A stretch of 64,000 nucleotides of DNA, taken from positions 1 through 64,000 of the forward strand of contig NZ_JASHKB010000005.1 in the NCBI RefSeq assembly GCF_030732865.1, written 5' to 3'. Under the pieces are notes generated by a model. That model searched no databases, had not been told where the DNA came from, and worked only from the letters and a program-made list of their open reading frames with translations. A program made the translations under genes and the position numbers. The DNA comes from Roseitalea sp. MMSF_3546 (lineage in GTDB: Bacteria > Pseudomonadota > Alphaproteobacteria > Rhizobiales > Rhizobiaceae). The number at the start of each line of letters is the position of its first letter. Position 1 is the stretch's first letter. Below are positions 54,596 through 63,388 of this stretch, one piece after another.

Positions 54596-55504
54596 ATGTC
54601 CAGCATCCTGACCAATGTGTCAGCGATGACCGCGCTGCGGTCGCTGCAGAACACCAACGCCCAAATGGAAATCACGCAGAACCGGATCTCGACCGGCATG
54701 CGTGTGGCAGAAGCGTCCGACAACGCCGCCTATTGGTCGATCGCGACCACGATGCGCTCGGACAACAAGGCGCTTTCGACCGTGCAGGACGCGCTGGGTC
54801 TGGGAGCCTCGAAGGTCGATGTCGCCTATACCGGCATGAACAGCGCCATCGAGGTGGTCGACGAGATCAAGACCAAGCTGGTCGCCGCGCGCGAGCCCGG
54901 CGTCGACAAGACCAAGATCCAGTCGGAAATCACGCAATTGCAGAGCCAGCTCTCCGGCATGGCCACCGCGGCGGGCATCGACGGGTCGAACTGGCTGGCG
55001 ATCGATTCCGATGCCACCGGCTACAGCGCGACCGAAACCATCGTCTCCTCGTTCAACCGCGCCGCCGACGGTTCGGTGTCGATCAGCACGATCAGCGTGA
55101 ACAAGGCCAATATCGCGCTCACCGACGCCGGATCGGGCGCGGGCCTGATCGAGCAGACGATCACGCTCGGCGCGGGCTCGACGACCGTGGCAGGCCTGTC
55201 GATCGACAACACCACCTCGGACAGCGACATCGAGGCGATGATCAGCGGCGTCGACACGGCGCTGCAATCGATGACGACGGCCGCCGCCGACCTCGGCGCC
55301 GCCAAGAAGCGCATCGACATCCAGACTGAATTCGTCGGCAATCTCATGGACGCCGTCGACCGCTCGGTCGGCCAACTGGTCGATGCGGACATGAGTGCCG
55401 AATCCACCAAGCTCCAGGCGTTGCAGACGCAGCAGCAGCTCGGCATCCAGGCGCTTTCGATCGCCAACGGCAACGCCCAGTCGATCCTGGCGCTCTTCCG
55501 GTAA
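54596..55504 (+). CDS. fliC: Flagellin 1
   Basis: A 302-residue filament subunit of the short rhizobial type. The N-terminal D0/D1 helices (MSSILTNVSAMTALRSLQNT, NRISTGMRVAEASDNAAYWS) and C-terminal helices (TQQQLGIQALSIANGNAQSI, ending LALFR) are intact. The central region (about 140-225) is short and Ser/Thr-rich. GGAAAGGGG precedes ATG 54596; longer frames are not flagellin-like. It is almost identical at both ends to the next flagellin. Confidence 0.97.
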   Translation: MSSILTNVSAMTALRSLQNTNAQMEITQNRISTGMRVAEASDNAAYWSIATTMRSDNKALSTVQDALGLGASKVDVAYTGMNSAIEVVDEIKTKLVAAREPGVDKTKIQSEITQLQSQLSGMATAAGIDGSNWLAIDSDATGYSATETIVSSFNRAADGSVSISTISVNKANIALTDAGSGAGLIEQTITLGAGSTTVAGLSIDNTTSDSDIEAMISGVDTALQSMTTAAADLGAAKKRIDIQTEFVGNLMDAVDRSVGQLVDADMSAESTKLQALQTQQQLGIQALSIANGNAQSILALFR

Positions 55505-55516
55505 GACAATAACGAT

Positions 55517-55574
55517 CGGGCCGCCCATGATGCGGCCCGACACACCGGGCGGGCCCGCCATGCGGCGGGACCGG
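55517..55574 (+). terminator. Two hairpins between the flagellin genes
   Basis: CGGGCCGC (55517-55524) pairs perfectly with GCGGCCCG (55532-55539). A second stem, GGGCCCGCC with GGCGGGACC and one mismatch, follows at about 55550-55573. No U-run is present, so partial termination or mRNA 3' stabilisation is more likely than full stop. Confidence 0.5.
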
Positions 55575-55687
55575 CCGTAAGCAGGAGCGACTTGGTGGGT
55601 GCTCCCGAGCCGGCATGATGCCAGACCGCCAAACCGGGCCGACCGGCATGTATCGCGTAATTCTGGGGTCTGAGAAGGGGGACAGAA

Positions 55688-56617
55688 ATGTCCAGTATCC
55701 TGACGAACGTCTCTGCCATGACCGCGCTGCGGTCGCTGCAGAACACCAACAACCAAATGGAAATCACGCAGAACCGGATCTCGACCGGCATGCGTGTCGC
55801 AGAAGCGTCCGACAACGCCGCCTACTGGTCGATCGCGACCACGATGCGCTCGGACAACAAGGCGCTTTCGACCGTGCAGGACGCGCTTGGGCTTGGCGCA
55901 TCGAAGATCGATGTCGCCTATACCGGCATGAACAGCGCCATCGAGGTGGTCGACGAGATCAAGACCAAGCTGGTCGCCGCGCGCGAGCCCGGCGTCGATC
56001 GCTCCAAGATCCAGTCGGAGATCTCGCAGCTTCAGGAGCAGCTCACCGGTATCGCCTCGGCCGCCGGCATTGACGGGTCGAACTGGCTGAGCGTGGATTC
56101 GACCGCGGCCACTTACGATGCCAACCAGACCATCGTGTCCTCGTTCAACCGCGCCGCCGACGGCTCGGTCTCGATCAGCACGATCAGCATCGACATCTCC
56201 AGCGTTTCGCTGTTCGATGCCAATGGCGACGCACTGCTCGACACCGACTTCACCACCTCGGCTGCCCTCGATGGCGGTTCGGCGATCACCACGACCGTGG
56301 CAACGCTCGACATTTCCGGCGCGACGGTCACCGATGTCGATATCGAGGACATGATCTCGGAGGTGGATTCGGCGCTGCAGTCGATGACCACCGCCGCCGC
56401 CGATCTGGGCGCCGCGGGCAAGCGCATCGACATCCAGACCGAGTTCGTCACCAATCTGATGGATGCCGTCGACCGCTCGGTCGGCCAGCTCGTCGATGCG
56501 GACATGAGCGCCGAATCCACCAAGCTTCAGGCGTTGCAGACGCAGCAGCAGCTCGGCATCCAGGCGCTTTCGATCGCCAACGGCAACGCCCAGTCGATCC
56601 TGGCGCTGTTCCGCTAA
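55688..56617 (+). CDS. Flagellin 2
   Basis: A 309-residue flagellin. Roughly its first 130 and last 95 residues match flagellin 1 almost residue for residue; the central part differs (SIDISSVSLFDANGDALLDT and a Thr-rich stretch) and is 7 residues longer. It is clearly a tandem duplication with divergence of the surface-exposed region. AGAAGGGGGAC precedes the ATG, much like the first gene, and a strong terminator follows. Both probably contribute to one filament. Confidence 0.97.
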   Translation: MSSILTNVSAMTALRSLQNTNNQMEITQNRISTGMRVAEASDNAAYWSIATTMRSDNKALSTVQDALGLGASKIDVAYTGMNSAIEVVDEIKTKLVAAREPGVDRSKIQSEISQLQEQLTGIASAAGIDGSNWLSVDSTAATYDANQTIVSSFNRAADGSVSISTISIDISSVSLFDANGDALLDTDFTTSAALDGGSAITTTVATLDISGATVTDVDIEDMISEVDSALQSMTTAAADLGAAGKRIDIQTEFVTNLMDAVDRSVGQLVDADMSAESTKLQALQTQQQLGIQALSIANGNAQSILALFR

Positions 56618-56641
56618 CCACCCGCCAGCACTCCTGGGTAG

Positions 56642-56671
56642 CGGGCCACCTTCGGGTGGCCCGTTTCGTTT
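56642..56671 (+). terminator. Rho-independent terminator after flagellin 2
   Basis: CGGGCCACC and GGTGGCCCG form a perfect 9-bp stem closed by a TTCG tetraloop, followed by TTTCGTTT. This is the clearest terminator in the window and separates the flagellins from fliF. Confidence 0.92.
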
Positions 56672-56752
56672 GTGGGCCGGCGCGGCGGCGCGCGCCGATC
56701 ACCCTCGCGCAAGTTTGGACCGCTAGGCTCGTCGCGTTCTCAGGAGCGTGCC

Positions 56753-58390
56753 GTGCCCGAACAGCTCAAGACGCTTGTCGCCAATCTCAATGCGCTCGGT
56801 CCGCGCCGGCTGATGCTGCTGGGCGGCATCTTCGCGCTGGTGCTGGCGAGCGTCGTCATCGGCTCGGTGGTGCTCAACCGGCCGACCTTCCAGCCGCTCT
56901 ATGTCGGCCTGGAGCGCGACGACGTCACCCGCATGGGGCTGGCATTGGGCGAGGCGGGCATCGTCTACGACGTCAATGCCGAGGGCACGACGCTGCTCGT
57001 GCCGGCCGGGCTGACGGGCCGGGCGCGCATGATCCTGGCCGAAAAGGGCCTGCCGTCGAGCGCCGGCGCCGGCTACGAGCTGTTCGACGACCTGGGCTCG
57101 CTGGGCCTGACCTCCTTCATGCAGGAGGTCACCCGGGTGCGCGCGCTCGAAGGCGAGATCGCCCGCTCGATCCAGACCATCAACGGCGTCAAGGGCGCGC
57201 GCGTGCACATCGTGATGGCCGAGCGCGGCAATTTCCGCCGCGCCGAACAGGTGCCGACCGCCTCGGTGATCGTGCGCTTCGACCGCGCCGGCGTCGAGAG
57301 CCGGGCCAATGCGATCCGCCATCTGGTGGCGGCGGCGGTACCCGGCATGATCGCCGACAATGTGACCGTGCTCGATTCGGCCGGCCGGCTGCTGGCCGCC
57401 GGCGAGGACCCGCTGACCAATTCGGCCAACAGCGCGATCGGCATCGAGGCGACGGTCGAAAACCAGGTCGCCGACGGCATCTATCGGGCGCTGGCGCCGA
57501 CGCTGGGCAACGCCAATTTCCGCGTCAGCGTGCAGGCGCAGATCAACACCGACCAGCGCCAGGTCGAGGAGACCGTGTTCGATCCCGACAGCCGGGTCGA
57601 ACGGTCGGTGCAGATCGTGCGCAGCCAGGACCAGGCGACCGAGGAAAGCGAGGGCGATCCGGTCACGGTCGAGCAGGGGCTGCCCGAGGATCCGGCCACC
57701 CGCGATGGCGGTTCGGCGAGCACCGAAGAGCGCAGCGAGCGGCGCGAGGAAACCACCAATTACGAGCTGAGCTCCAAGCGCACGGCCGTCGTCTCGAACG
57801 GCTACAGCATCGACCGGCTGTCGATCGCGGTCGTCGTCAACCGCTCACGGCTCGCCGGGGCGGCCGAGGGCAGCGTCGATCCGGCGCTGATCGAGCAGCG
57901 CATCGCCGAGATCCGCACCGTGGCGGCGGCCGCGGCCGGCATCGTCGAGGGGCGCGGCGACGTTCTCAATGTGACCGCGCTCGACTTCGTCGAGGGCGCG
58001 ATCGTCGATGGGTCGGAGGCGCCCGGCGCGCTTTCGACCATGGGCGAGCATGTGGGCACCATCGTCAATGCGCTGTCCTTCGTGATCGCCATCCTGGCGG
58101 TGATCTTTCTTGCGGTGCGACCGCTGATCAACGTCTTGCGCTCGGGCGATTTCGCCGAGCAGGTGGCGCGGGTGGAAGCCAGGCAGCCCGCCGCCATGCT
58201 GGGCAGCGGTGCCGATGCCGAGGCCGCGCCCGAGCCGGCGCGGCCCACGGCTCCGGCCGCGCGAGAGGCCGATGCAAGGCTGCAGCTCAAGCCCGAGCCC
58301 GAGGATCGCCTGTCGCGCATCGTCGAGATGAACGAGGAGCGGGCGGCGGCGATTCTGCGGCGCTGGCTGAACAATGAGGCGCATGGATGA
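56753..58390 (+). CDS. fliF: Flagellar MS-ring protein FliF
   Basis: A 545-residue membrane ring protein on which the basal body is built. Two spans (about residues 20-40 and 425-445) flank the ring-building motifs: FQPLYVGLERDDVTRMG, SSAGAGYELFDDLG, VKGARVHIVMAERGNFRR. The cytoplasmic tail ends LSRIVEMNEERAAAILRRWL, the FliG-binding helix. GTG at 56753, 6 bases after AGGAG, is the start; upstream in-frame residues are not conserved. Its place after the flagellins is as in Brucella, unlike Sinorhizobium. Confidence 0.96.
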   Translation: MPEQLKTLVANLNALGPRRLMLLGGIFALVLASVVIGSVVLNRPTFQPLYVGLERDDVTRMGLALGEAGIVYDVNAEGTTLLVPAGLTGRARMILAEKGLPSSAGAGYELFDDLGSLGLTSFMQEVTRVRALEGEIARSIQTINGVKGARVHIVMAERGNFRRAEQVPTASVIVRFDRAGVESRANAIRHLVAAAVPGMIADNVTVLDSAGRLLAAGEDPLTNSANSAIGIEATVENQVADGIYRALAPTLGNANFRVSVQAQINTDQRQVEETVFDPDSRVERSVQIVRSQDQATEESEGDPVTVEQGLPEDPATRDGGSASTEERSERREETTNYELSSKRTAVVSNGYSIDRLSIAVVVNRSRLAGAAEGSVDPALIEQRIAEIRTVAAAAAGIVEGRGDVLNVTALDFVEGAIVDGSEAPGALSTMGEHVGTIVNALSFVIAILAVIFLAVRPLINVLRSGDFAEQVARVEARQPAAMLGSGADAEAAPEPARPTAPAAREADARLQLKPEPEDRLSRIVEMNEERAAAILRRWLNNEAHG

Positions 58391-59136
58391 GCGGCGATGA
58401 CGCGTTCAGCGCGCTGATCGATTTCGCCCGCGAGCGGACGCACAATGAGGGCGGGTCGGCCCGGCCCTTCGTGCCGTTCTTCGGCGAGGAGGCGCCACCG
58501 CACCGCTTCGACGACCTGCCGCGCAGGCCGGCGCACGGGGAACGGCGCGACTATGCGCGCGCCGAGCCGGCCAGCCGGCCGCAGCCGCCCGATCCCGAAA
58601 CGCCGGCGCGGCCGAACGGGGCGCACAATGCCGGCGCCGAACCGTTTCCGCCCGAGGCCGATGAGCCCGCCGCGCCGCCGCCACCGCCCGAGCCGAGCGC
58701 GGAGGAACTGGCGGCCAAGGCGCGCGTCGCCGAACTGGAGGCGGAGATCGACAACCTCAACCAGGCCCATCAGCGCGAAGTCGCCGATCTGGTCGCCGGC
58801 GCGATCGCCGGCCTGCCCGGCAAGGTGACCCAGGCGGTCTCGGCGCAGTTGGCCGGCGTGGTCGAGGCGGCGGTCATGGATCACATCGAGACCCGGGCGC
58901 TCAACGCCTTCATCGAGCGGCTGGGCGCGCTGATCGAGCGCGAGAACGCGGTGAAGGTCAAGGTGAGCGGCCCGCAGGCGCTGCTCGACAGGCTCCGCGC
59001 GAACTGGTCGGCGCCGATGCCGCTGCCCGAACTCGTCGCCGGCGACGAGGTCGAGCTTGTCGCGCGCGTCGACGAGACGGTGCTGTCGACCCGGCTCGAA
59101 GAGCTGCGCGCGATCGTGCGCGGGGAGCGGTCATGA
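58387..59136 (+). CDS. FliH-like flagellar protein (tentative)
   Basis: A 249-residue protein: a disordered Pro/Ala-rich N-terminal 100 residues, a coiled coil (about 105-140, AKARVAELEAEIDNLNQAHQ) and a C-terminal alpha/beta domain (ENAVKVKVSGPQALLDRL to the end). That architecture and the place right after fliF suggest FliH, the FliI regulator, but conserved residues are few. It overlaps fliF and motB by 4 bases each. No other fliH is in the window. Confidence 0.6.
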   Translation: MSGDDAFSALIDFARERTHNEGGSARPFVPFFGEEAPPHRFDDLPRRPAHGERRDYARAEPASRPQPPDPETPARPNGAHNAGAEPFPPEADEPAAPPPPPEPSAEELAAKARVAELEAEIDNLNQAHQREVADLVAGAIAGLPGKVTQAVSAQLAGVVEAAVMDHIETRALNAFIERLGALIERENAVKVKVSGPQALLDRLRANWSAPMPLPELVAGDEVELVARVDETVLSTRLEELRAIVRGERS

Positions 59137-60476
59137 ACGGGACGGAGAACCATCAGGAAATCATCATCATCAAGCGTCCCCAACATGGCGAGGATGGCCA
59201 TCATGGTGGGGCGTGGAAGATCGCCTTTGCCGACTTCATGACCGCGATGATGGCCCTGTTCCTGGTGCTGTGGCTGATCAACGCGGCCAATGAGGAGACC
59301 AAGAAGGCCGTGGCGAGCTACTTCAATCCGGTCAAGCTCGTCGACCGCAACCGCTCGGTCAGGGGCCTATACGACGCTCAGGGCATGCAGGAGATCGATA
59401 TCGTCAATCCCGAGGGCGAGCGCACCGGCGCCGGCGATGCGCCCGAACAGGGCGGACGCGAAGGCGAAACGAGCGGCTCCGGTGCTCCCGGCCAAAGCAA
59501 TGGATCGGGGGCGCAGGGCGATGCGGATTCGGCGTTCTTTGCCAATCCCTACGAAACGCTCGACGCGATCGCCCAGGCCCATGCCGGCGGCGGCGAGGCG
59601 CAGGCGGCCAGCGAGGACGCAACCAGCAGCTGGATGGCGGCCGACGATGGCGAGCCGACCGAGACGTTCCTCGACCCCTTCGCCCCCGAGCGCTGGTCGG
59701 ATTCGGCGCGCAACGAGCAGGTCCAGCCCGACGTTCCGCTGACCGGTATCGGCGATATGGGCGAACTGGCCGGCGCCGAGCCGACGACCGAAATCCGCGA
59801 CGCGCTCGGCGAGGGCGAGGGGCTTTCGGCCAGCGACGGGCAGGCCGGGGCCGCCGGCGGGCCGATCCAGACCGATGTCCAGTCCGCCGAGGCCGGCGAG
59901 GCGACCGCCAGGGCCGATGCCGCCGAGCCGGGCGATGCGGCGGGCGCCGCCGGTGCCGACCGGGACGGCCAGGACATGGCCGAAGCCGCCCCGACGCTGG
60001 AGCAGACCGCCCAGACACTGCGGGATGAAATGCGCCAGGCGCTGGTGGAGGCGTTCGGCGAGGACAGTCCGATCCCGGCCCAGCTTACCGTCGAGGCGGG
60101 CGATGGGGCGGTGCTGATCTCGGTCACCGACAATCTCCAGATCGACATGTTCGGGGTCGGTTCGGCCGTGCCTTCGGGCGATCTGGTGGTGGCGCTCGAA
60201 CGCATTGGCGCGGTGATCGCCGGGCGGCCCGGCGGGATCCGCATCGAGGGTCATACCGATGGCCGGCCCTTCGCTTCGGGCGAATACGACAATTGGCGGC
60301 TGTCGGCGGCGCGCGCGCAGGCGGCCTATTACATGCTGGTGCGCGGCGGCGTCGAAGAGGCGCGCTTTCGCCAGGTTTCCGGGCTCGCCGACCGCGATCT
60401 CGCCGTGCCGTCCGATCCGTTCGACGCGCGCAACCGGCGCATCGATATCCTGCTCGAAGTGGAGCGCGGGCAATGA
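59133..60476 (+). CDS. motB: Flagellar stator protein MotB
   Basis: A 447-residue stator subunit. One membrane helix (FADFMTAMMALFLVLWLINA) contains the proton-binding Asp near residue 34. The C-terminal OmpA-like domain (about 325-445) has GIRIEGHTDGRPF and NRRIDILLE for peptidoglycan binding. The linker of about 270 residues is unusually long and Ala/Gly/Asp-rich, longer than in enteric MotB (about 310 total), but long versions are known in rhizobia. Confidence 0.95.
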   Translation: MNGTENHQEIIIIKRPQHGEDGHHGGAWKIAFADFMTAMMALFLVLWLINAANEETKKAVASYFNPVKLVDRNRSVRGLYDAQGMQEIDIVNPEGERTGAGDAPEQGGREGETSGSGAPGQSNGSGAQGDADSAFFANPYETLDAIAQAHAGGGEAQAASEDATSSWMAADDGEPTETFLDPFAPERWSDSARNEQVQPDVPLTGIGDMGELAGAEPTTEIRDALGEGEGLSASDGQAGAAGGPIQTDVQSAEAGEATARADAAEPGDAAGAAGADRDGQDMAEAAPTLEQTAQTLRDEMRQALVEAFGEDSPIPAQLTVEAGDGAVLISVTDNLQIDMFGVGSAVPSGDLVVALERIGAVIAGRPGGIRIEGHTDGRPFASGEYDNWRLSAARAQAAYYMLVRGGVEEARFRQVSGLADRDLAVPSDPFDARNRRIDILLEVERGQ

Positions 60477-61720
60477 GAGCGCCGCTTGCGCGCGCCGGCA
60501 TCGTGCTGGCTGTCTGCCTGCCGGCTGGCGCTGCGATGGCGCGGCCGGACCTGCCGACCGCGCCCAAGGCGGCGGTGCGCTCGCTCCATCACATTCAGGA
60601 TGCCATTGCCGGCGGCGACGCGGCGGCGTTCACGATGCAGACAAGCACGCTCAGGGTCGTCGATGCGCTGTTCGCCAATTTGCGCCCGCAGGCGCTTGAC
60701 GATGCCGACACGCGCAAGGCGCTGTTCGTCTATGCCGTCAGCGGCGGCAATCCCAGGACCTTCGCGCGCCTCTACCCGCCGCTCAGCGAACAGCTCGAGG
60801 GGCGCGACAAGCGTGTGCTCAACGCCGTGGCGGCGACCGTGCTGCGTCGGCCGGTCGGCGAAGAGGGCGCAGTGTCGCCGCGCGAGGCCGGCGGCATGCT
60901 CGGCGGCGGACTGGCGCTGCTCGCCGGCATCAACGCGTCGGACCTGGCCCGCCGGATCGCCCATCTCGACGATGCCCGGCTTCTGGCGCCGGGCACGCTG
61001 ATCGAGGAGTCCGCGCTCAGGCGGCTTATCGGGATTCATGGCCAGGACGATGATCCGGAACGATTTTTCGTGCTTTCGAGCCGGTATGTGCGGACCTTCG
61101 TAACCTCGCCCTATGCGTCGGATTTCGCCGAGACGTTCACCGCCGCTGCCGCGCGGCTCACGCAGCCGCCGCACCATGCGCGCCTTGGCGAGATCGTCGG
61201 CTTCATGCCGCCGGCGCATCGGCGCGCCATCGTGGTGCGGCTGATGCGGGCGGCGACGGTGCGCGGCAATTTCGCGCTGGTGCGATCATTTGAAGACCGG
61301 TTCGGCGCCGAGGTGGCCGCAAGCGCCCGCGGTGGCACGCAGACCGCCGAGGCCCAGACCGATGCCGCCCGCAAGCGCCTGTTCTCGCTGATGGCGGGAA
61401 TCGCGTCCGAGGATCACGACACCGTGGCGCGCGCGCTCGAGCGCATCGACGCCGACCAGCTCATGCCGGCGGACCGGCAACTGCTCGAGGCGGCGCGCGC
61501 CATCACCCGCGATATCGGCCGGCCGGCCACAGCGGACGGGGTGCAGGCCGGCGCGCCCGGCGCGAGCCGGTTCGGCACGAGCGCTGACCCGCTGCTGCCG
61601 CCTGACCTGCCGGTCGCGACCGACGCCGAAACGCTCGACCCGGAACTGGAATCGTTCATCACCAACGCCCGTTCGGTGCTCGAGGGTGTGGACGCCCTGC
61701 TCGAGGAGACGGCGCAATGA
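60473..61720 (+). CDS. motC: Periplasmic motor protein MotC
   Basis: A 415-residue secreted protein with a signal peptide (MRAPLARAGIVLAVCLPAGA). AVRSLHHIQDAIAGGDAAAF and the many-helix body match MotC of rhizobia, a periplasmic protein that interacts with MotB and is needed for rotation. ATG 60473 overlaps the motB stop by 4 bases; longer frames lie inside motB. Confidence 0.9.
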   Translation: MRAPLARAGIVLAVCLPAGAAMARPDLPTAPKAAVRSLHHIQDAIAGGDAAAFTMQTSTLRVVDALFANLRPQALDDADTRKALFVYAVSGGNPRTFARLYPPLSEQLEGRDKRVLNAVAATVLRRPVGEEGAVSPREAGGMLGGGLALLAGINASDLARRIAHLDDARLLAPGTLIEESALRRLIGIHGQDDDPERFFVLSSRYVRTFVTSPYASDFAETFTAAAARLTQPPHHARLGEIVGFMPPAHRRAIVVRLMRAATVRGNFALVRSFEDRFGAEVAASARGGTQTAEAQTDAARKRLFSLMAGIASEDHDTVARALERIDADQLMPADRQLLEAARAITRDIGRPATADGVQAGAPGASRFGTSADPLLPPDLPVATDAETLDPELESFITNARSVLEGVDALLEETAQ

Positions 61721-63198
61721 CCATGGCGGGACCCGGTCCGGTCTCGGTGCGGCCGGTGCCGGCGCAGGCGCAGCCGGCCAGAGCCCAGCCAGCCTCGGCC
61801 GAGGGCTTCACGGCGGCGCTCGCGGCGAGCGGCGGGCGCGCGCAATGGAGCGACCCGCAGGCGCCGAACCCGGGCGGCAAGACTTTCAAGCAGGTCGAGG
61901 CCGAGCCGGGCAGGGGACGTCCGGTCGTGGCGATGGCGCCATCGGCGGTCGGCGAGGACAATGGCGGGGACACGCAGACGCCTGTTTCCGACGAGGACGC
62001 GGCGCACATGAACCCCGAGGCGCCGGCGCGCCCGGTGCGCATGGAAACGGCCGGCCCGATGCGGGGCACCGAGCCCGAAGCGGTGATCGTGGCCGTGCGC
62101 GAGACCGGGACGCCGGCGGCGGAGTCCGAGCCGGCCGGGCGGCGCAGCGAGGCGGTCGAAGACGTCGCCGTGTCGCAAAGCGAGGCGGACGCCGATCGCC
62201 GGTCCGATGCCGTCACAACCGCCATGGTGGCGCTGGCCAGCCTGGCGACGATGCAAAGGACCGCGACGCGCGCGGACGGCAAGGGCGCGCCGCTCCATGA
62301 CACCCACCCTGTCGTCGCCGGGGCGGCCGGCGATTCCGACATGCCGCAAACGCCCGCTAAGGCGGGTCCCGTCGCCGCCGATGCCCTTGCCAAGGCCGCC
62401 GATGCCCTTGCCAAGGCCGCTGCGCCATTGCCGGTCGGCGGGAGCCTCAAAGCCGGCGCGCAGGTGAGCGAACCGCCGGTTCAGGTGCTCGAACCGCCAA
62501 GGGCGGACGGGGCCGGCAAGCCTTCCATGGCCGATAGCGGACGCAACGCAGCGGCCGAGAGCCTGCCGAAAGCGCCGCCGCCGGTGTCGCCGGCATCCTC
62601 ATCGCCGCCGCCGCTGAAGACGCCGGTCGCCGATGCGGCGGGGCCGGTGCCCGGACCGGCGCCGGGCGACGGGCAGAGGCCGCCGTCCGTTCCGGTGCCG
62701 ATGGAGGTCGAAGCGCGGGCGCAATCGGCGCTGCGCGAGACCATCGCCGCCCATGTCGGCCGGGTCGGCACCGTTCCGGCTGCCGGGCAGACGGTCAGCG
62801 TGCTGCGGATTCAACTTCAGCCGGCGCATCTGGGTCAGGTGAACGTGACCATGCGCGTCGTCGACGGCGCGTTGACCGTGCAGCTTGCCACCGAGACCGA
62901 GGCCGCCGGCCGCATGCTGGCCTCCGACCGCGACGGGCTTGCCGGCGTGCTGCGGGCGCTGGGCGGCCAATTTGCCTCCGCGCAGGTCGAGATCGGCGGC
63001 GAGGTGCTGCAGCGCTTTGGCGCCGATGACGGGCCGGGCCGCCAGAATGCAGGCGGGGCGCGTGGCGACGAGGGCGCAGCCGGCGGCCGGTCGCGTGGCG
63101 ATGGCGGGCGCGGCGAGACCGATGGACAGCGGTCCGAACCGGGCGCAGACACAATGGCGCGGCGGGATCAAGACGGGGCCGGGCGAATCATCATTTGA
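61717..63198 (+). CDS. fliK: Flagellar hook-length control protein FliK (MotD)
   Basis: A 493-residue ruler protein. About 330 residues of disordered Ala/Pro-rich sequence precede the FliK C-terminal switch domain (about 350-440): VSVLRIQLQPAHLGQVNVTM, then LASDRDGLAGVLRALGGQ. A Gly/Arg-rich tail follows. In rhizobia this gene was first named motD. An exact direct duplication of DALAKAA (encoded around 62381-62420) sits in the linker. It overlaps motC by 4 bases. Confidence 0.9.
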   Translation: MTMAGPGPVSVRPVPAQAQPARAQPASAEGFTAALAASGGRAQWSDPQAPNPGGKTFKQVEAEPGRGRPVVAMAPSAVGEDNGGDTQTPVSDEDAAHMNPEAPARPVRMETAGPMRGTEPEAVIVAVRETGTPAAESEPAGRRSEAVEDVAVSQSEADADRRSDAVTTAMVALASLATMQRTATRADGKGAPLHDTHPVVAGAAGDSDMPQTPAKAGPVAADALAKAADALAKAAAPLPVGGSLKAGAQVSEPPVQVLEPPRADGAGKPSMADSGRNAAAESLPKAPPPVSPASSSPPPLKTPVADAAGPVPGPAPGDGQRPPSVPVPMEVEARAQSALRETIAAHVGRVGTVPAAGQTVSVLRIQLQPAHLGQVNVTMRVVDGALTVQLATETEAAGRMLASDRDGLAGVLRALGGQFASAQVEIGGEVLQRFGADDGPGRQNAGGARGDEGAAGGRSRGDGGRGETDGQRSEPGADTMARRDQDGAGRIII

Positions 63199-63201
63199 TG
63201 G

Positions 63202-63217
63202 TAAACGAGCCGTTAAC
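63202..63217 (+). promoter_or_regulatory. Possible CtrA-type site upstream of ftcR
   Basis: TAAA-N7-TTAAC differs from the CtrA consensus TTAA-N7-TTAAC at one position. It lies just after the fliK stop and 170 bases before the regulator gene. CtrA is known to feed into flagellar regulation in alphaproteobacteria. Single-site evidence only. Confidence 0.35.
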
Positions 63218-63388
63218 GCCGCCGCCGCGGCGGCGCGATTGCCCGCATGACGGGACGTCGGTTGCGTTCGAGCGCTCCGGTTTCGATTCGTTTGCATTTC
63301 GCAATAGGCGAAATTTTGGGGGTACGAGGGGATTCCGCCCGCCGGTACCTCTATTGCATCGGTAGGGGACTGAATTGGCGGAATAACA

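Noticed and set aside
63301-63357. Inverted repeat GCAATAG/CTATTGC with inner GGTAC/GTACC before ftcR
   Set aside because: The two pairings are not collinear enough to form one good stem, so it was left out as a feature; it could still be a protein-binding region.
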